A stretch of DNA of 7,140 nt from JBKHHU01 sp046539045 (GTDB taxonomy: Bacteria; Planctomycetota; Phycisphaerae; SM23-33). A model generated the notes under the pieces. That model had not been told where the DNA came from, searched no databases, and saw only the letters and a program-made list of their open reading frames with translations. The translations under genes and the position numbers were made by a program. Of this stretch, positions 5,506-7,140 are shown piece by piece. Where the stretch lies: assembly GCA_046539045.1 (NCBI GenBank), contig JBKHHU010000177.1:1-7140 (forward strand), read 5' to 3'. The first letter of the stretch is position 1, and each line of letters opens with the position of its first letter.

Positions 5506-7056
5506 ATGATGCGAGCTACTCTCTTTGTCCGACTCGGCGTGCTGCTGATCCTTGGCCTGAGCGTCGGGGCCCTGGCAGCCGGTCCGACCGACTACGTTCT
5601 GGAGTGCCAGGATGCGTTGGGCAGCGGCAGGGATATTACGCTCTGCCTGCGGCTGGACGAAGGCAAGGTGGTTGAGGGGTTCGGCTTTGCCCGGCGCTAC
5701 AACCGCATGCGCCACCAGGTGGTGAAATCCGACGTGACACTCGACAAGGGCCTGTCGGGCAAGGTGACTCTGCTGATCCCGTTCGACGGATACGTCCCGC
5801 GCGGCGGCAAGCCCCTGACAGTGGACCTGACACTATCCAGCCGCCGAACCGGCGGAGATCTTGCCGGCAGCTACGAGGCGACTTTCGGCGACGAGAAGAC
5901 CAAGGGCAAACTCACCGGCAGGGCCGTGACGCCGGCCGAGCCCGGGCAGATCCGCCGGATCAAGCTCTCCTGCGAGAAGACGGTCAACCGCACCGCCAAA
6001 GGCTTCCGCAGCCAGCGACTCGGGCTGGAGATGACCGCAAAGGACGGGAAAGTCATCGGGGCCCGCATCATCCCGCCCGGGAGCATCACCGACGTAAACA
6101 TGACCCCGCGGGTGGGCGACCAGTCGCTCAAGATCGTCAACGGGCGGCTGACCGGCACGCTCAAGGCCCGCATCGACCCGCAGAGCGAGAACAACCCGCG
6201 ACGCGAGTATGTCTGGACGCTGGACGGACAGGTCATCGGCGGGCACGTCGCCGGGTCGATCGCCACCGTGCAGGATGGGAAAGAGTACGCTCCGGGGCAG
6301 TTCCACGGCACGGCAGAGACGATCTCCGCCGAGCCGAAGAACTCGCTGTGGAAGCTGACGCTCAACGACACGCTCCCCAGCGGGAAGTTCCTCGACGTGT
6401 ACATGACCACCCGCAATGGGAAGGTGCTTCACGCCTTCGCCACCAGCCCGAACTGGAACAACTCGATCCATACCGTGGGCGTGTCCGACCTGGAGTTGAA
6501 GGGCGACAAACTGACCGGCCGGGTGGGTGTAGGCATCGTGCCGGACCCGTGGATTCCCAAGGACCACAAGCCGGTCAAATGCAGCTACGCCCTCGAGGCG
6601 ACCAACACCCACGGCGAGGTCCGCGGGACTGCAAAGGGAACCTTCGGCGATCGAAAGGTCGGCGGGAAGGTTCTCGGAGCACTCCGTGACAAGCCGGACC
6701 TGAAGAACATCGAGAAGGTGACCCTGAAGGTCGAGAACGGCACGTTCGGCCGGGGGTTCCTGTCGATGAGCTTCAAGGACGGCAAGTTCGTCGAAGGGCA
6801 CCTTTGGAACAACCACTCGGACCTGACGGGCAAGATCCTCTCGGCGGAGTTGAATTTCGAGCAGGAGAAGGTCCGCGGGACGATCGTAACCACCGCGAAG
6901 AAAGGCGGCGTCACCCCGGGCACCTATACCGTCAAGCCGGACGGCATGCTGGTCGGCACCATCGGGGCCGGCGAGGCAATGACGCTCAGCAAAGACGGGA
7001 AGAGGCAGAAAGAGACGACGTTCTGGGTCGCGGTCAGACTGGCAGAGACGGAATAA
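5506..7056 (+). CDS. Secreted protein of unknown function with about four divergent ~110-residue repeats
   Basis: A 516-residue protein with a clear Sec signal peptide (hydrophobic core at residues 6-21, likely cleavage after ALA at 24 or 25). The mature part is nearly all predicted beta strand, and I do not recognise the family. Four related blocks can be aligned by eye at residues ~29-139, 151-275, 282-393 and 403-492. Each opens with a strand resembling 'vtLkve', passes a 'dGKVveg' turn, then a 'LxGxvxv' strand, then a 'vxGsyxatfgdxkxxGkltG' close. Examples of the close are GSYEATFGDEKTKGKLTG (block 1) and GTAKGTFGDRKVGGKVLG (block 3). Block 4 is shorter and ends in a different C-terminal strand. 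Repeated beta blocks in a secreted protein suggest a binding or structural surface role, which is inference. Starts at 5506 or 5509 (ATGATG) are both compatible with the ribosome site in the upstream hairpin. It lies 79 nt after the lipoprotein gene. Confidence 0.85.
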   Translation: MMRATLFVRLGVLLILGLSVGALAAGPTDYVLECQDALGSGRDITLCLRLDEGKVVEGFGFARRYNRMRHQVVKSDVTLDKGLSGKVTLLIPFDGYVPRGGKPLTVDLTLSSRRTGGDLAGSYEATFGDEKTKGKLTGRAVTPAEPGQIRRIKLSCEKTVNRTAKGFRSQRLGLEMTAKDGKVIGARIIPPGSITDVNMTPRVGDQSLKIVNGRLTGTLKARIDPQSENNPRREYVWTLDGQVIGGHVAGSIATVQDGKEYAPGQFHGTAETISAEPKNSLWKLTLNDTLPSGKFLDVYMTTRNGKVLHAFATSPNWNNSIHTVGVSDLELKGDKLTGRVGVGIVPDPWIPKDHKPVKCSYALEATNTHGEVRGTAKGTFGDRKVGGKVLGALRDKPDLKNIEKVTLKVENGTFGRGFLSMSFKDGKFVEGHLWNNHSDLTGKILSAELNFEQEKVRGTIVTTAKKGGVTPGTYTVKPDGMLVGTIGAGEAMTLSKDGKRQKETTFWVAVRLAETE

Positions 7057-7140
7057 GCTGAACGGGGGACTGTGGTAGAACCACGGAGAAACTATGAAAG
7101 CCGGGCCTCCCGATCGGTAGAGTTTTTCGCGATCATAGTC
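7057..7140. other. Downstream tail with short hairpins, no gene seen
   Basis: A five-pair stem GTGGT-AGA-ACCAC (7072-7084) lies 16 nt after the stop but has no following T run. ACTATGA (7091-7097) and TCATAGT (7133-7139) form a 7-bp inverted repeat enclosing GATCG/CGATC and a T5 tract. It could be part of a terminator or operator cut off by the window edge, but arms this short are weak evidence. Confidence 0.25.

Noticed and set aside
5833..6816. Leftward open frame of 327 codons opposite the secreted repeat protein
   Set aside because: It mirrors the codon pattern of the repeat protein, which has a signal peptide and internal repeats. The antisense product has no features of its own.
7094..7120. 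Mini open frame of eight codons plus stop with GGAG upstream
   Set aside because: It is too short to support, and the downstream gene it might regulate lies outside the window.

Overview
This is a GC-rich bacterial window with six protein genes in two divergent groups. No RNA genes, insertion sequences or CRISPR repeats were seen. The mix of genes suggests a planctomycete-like or related environmental bacterium: a zinc-ribbon/FxLYD membrane protein, a rhomboid protease with a TPR-like tail, and large secreted proteins without clear homologues. That assignment is inference from gene content only, since there is no rRNA or marker gene here.

Left half, minus strand (3272 down to 1). Three genes lie head to tail with 54-59 nt gaps and probably form an operon. 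First is a membrane-anchored protein with an N-terminal four-cysteine zinc ribbon, a Pro/Gly-rich linker, one transmembrane helix and two FxLYD-like beta domains. Next is a rhomboid intramembrane serine protease with an intact Ser/His dyad and a C-terminal helical TPR-like tail. Last is a polytopic protein of about seven helices resembling the TMEM198/DUF4203 family, which runs off the left edge. A plausible -10 element for the operon lies near 3307-3312.

Middle. A 157-nt divergent intergenic region (3273-3429) carries a candidate promoter in each direction, with a short palindrome between them. To its right is a TauE/SafE-family permease (3430-4260), likely an exporter or importer of a sulfur-containing or other organic anion.

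Right half, plus strand. After a 155-nt gap comes a lipoprotein with a CsgG/LpoB-like N-terminal domain (4416-5426). It is followed by a large secreted protein of unknown function made of about four divergent repeats (5506-7056). Between these two is a perfect 13-bp inverted repeat whose right arm contains the Shine-Dalgarno sequence of the repeat protein. Its left arm is an exact anti-Shine-Dalgarno, so the gene may be controlled at translation by an RNA hairpin.

All complete genes encode envelope or exported proteins, so the window reads as a cell-envelope region. The most notable items are the start-codon hairpin, the unclassified four-repeat secreted protein, and the pairing of a rhomboid protease with a single-pass membrane protein in one operon. 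I see no clear evidence of a defence system or mobile element.
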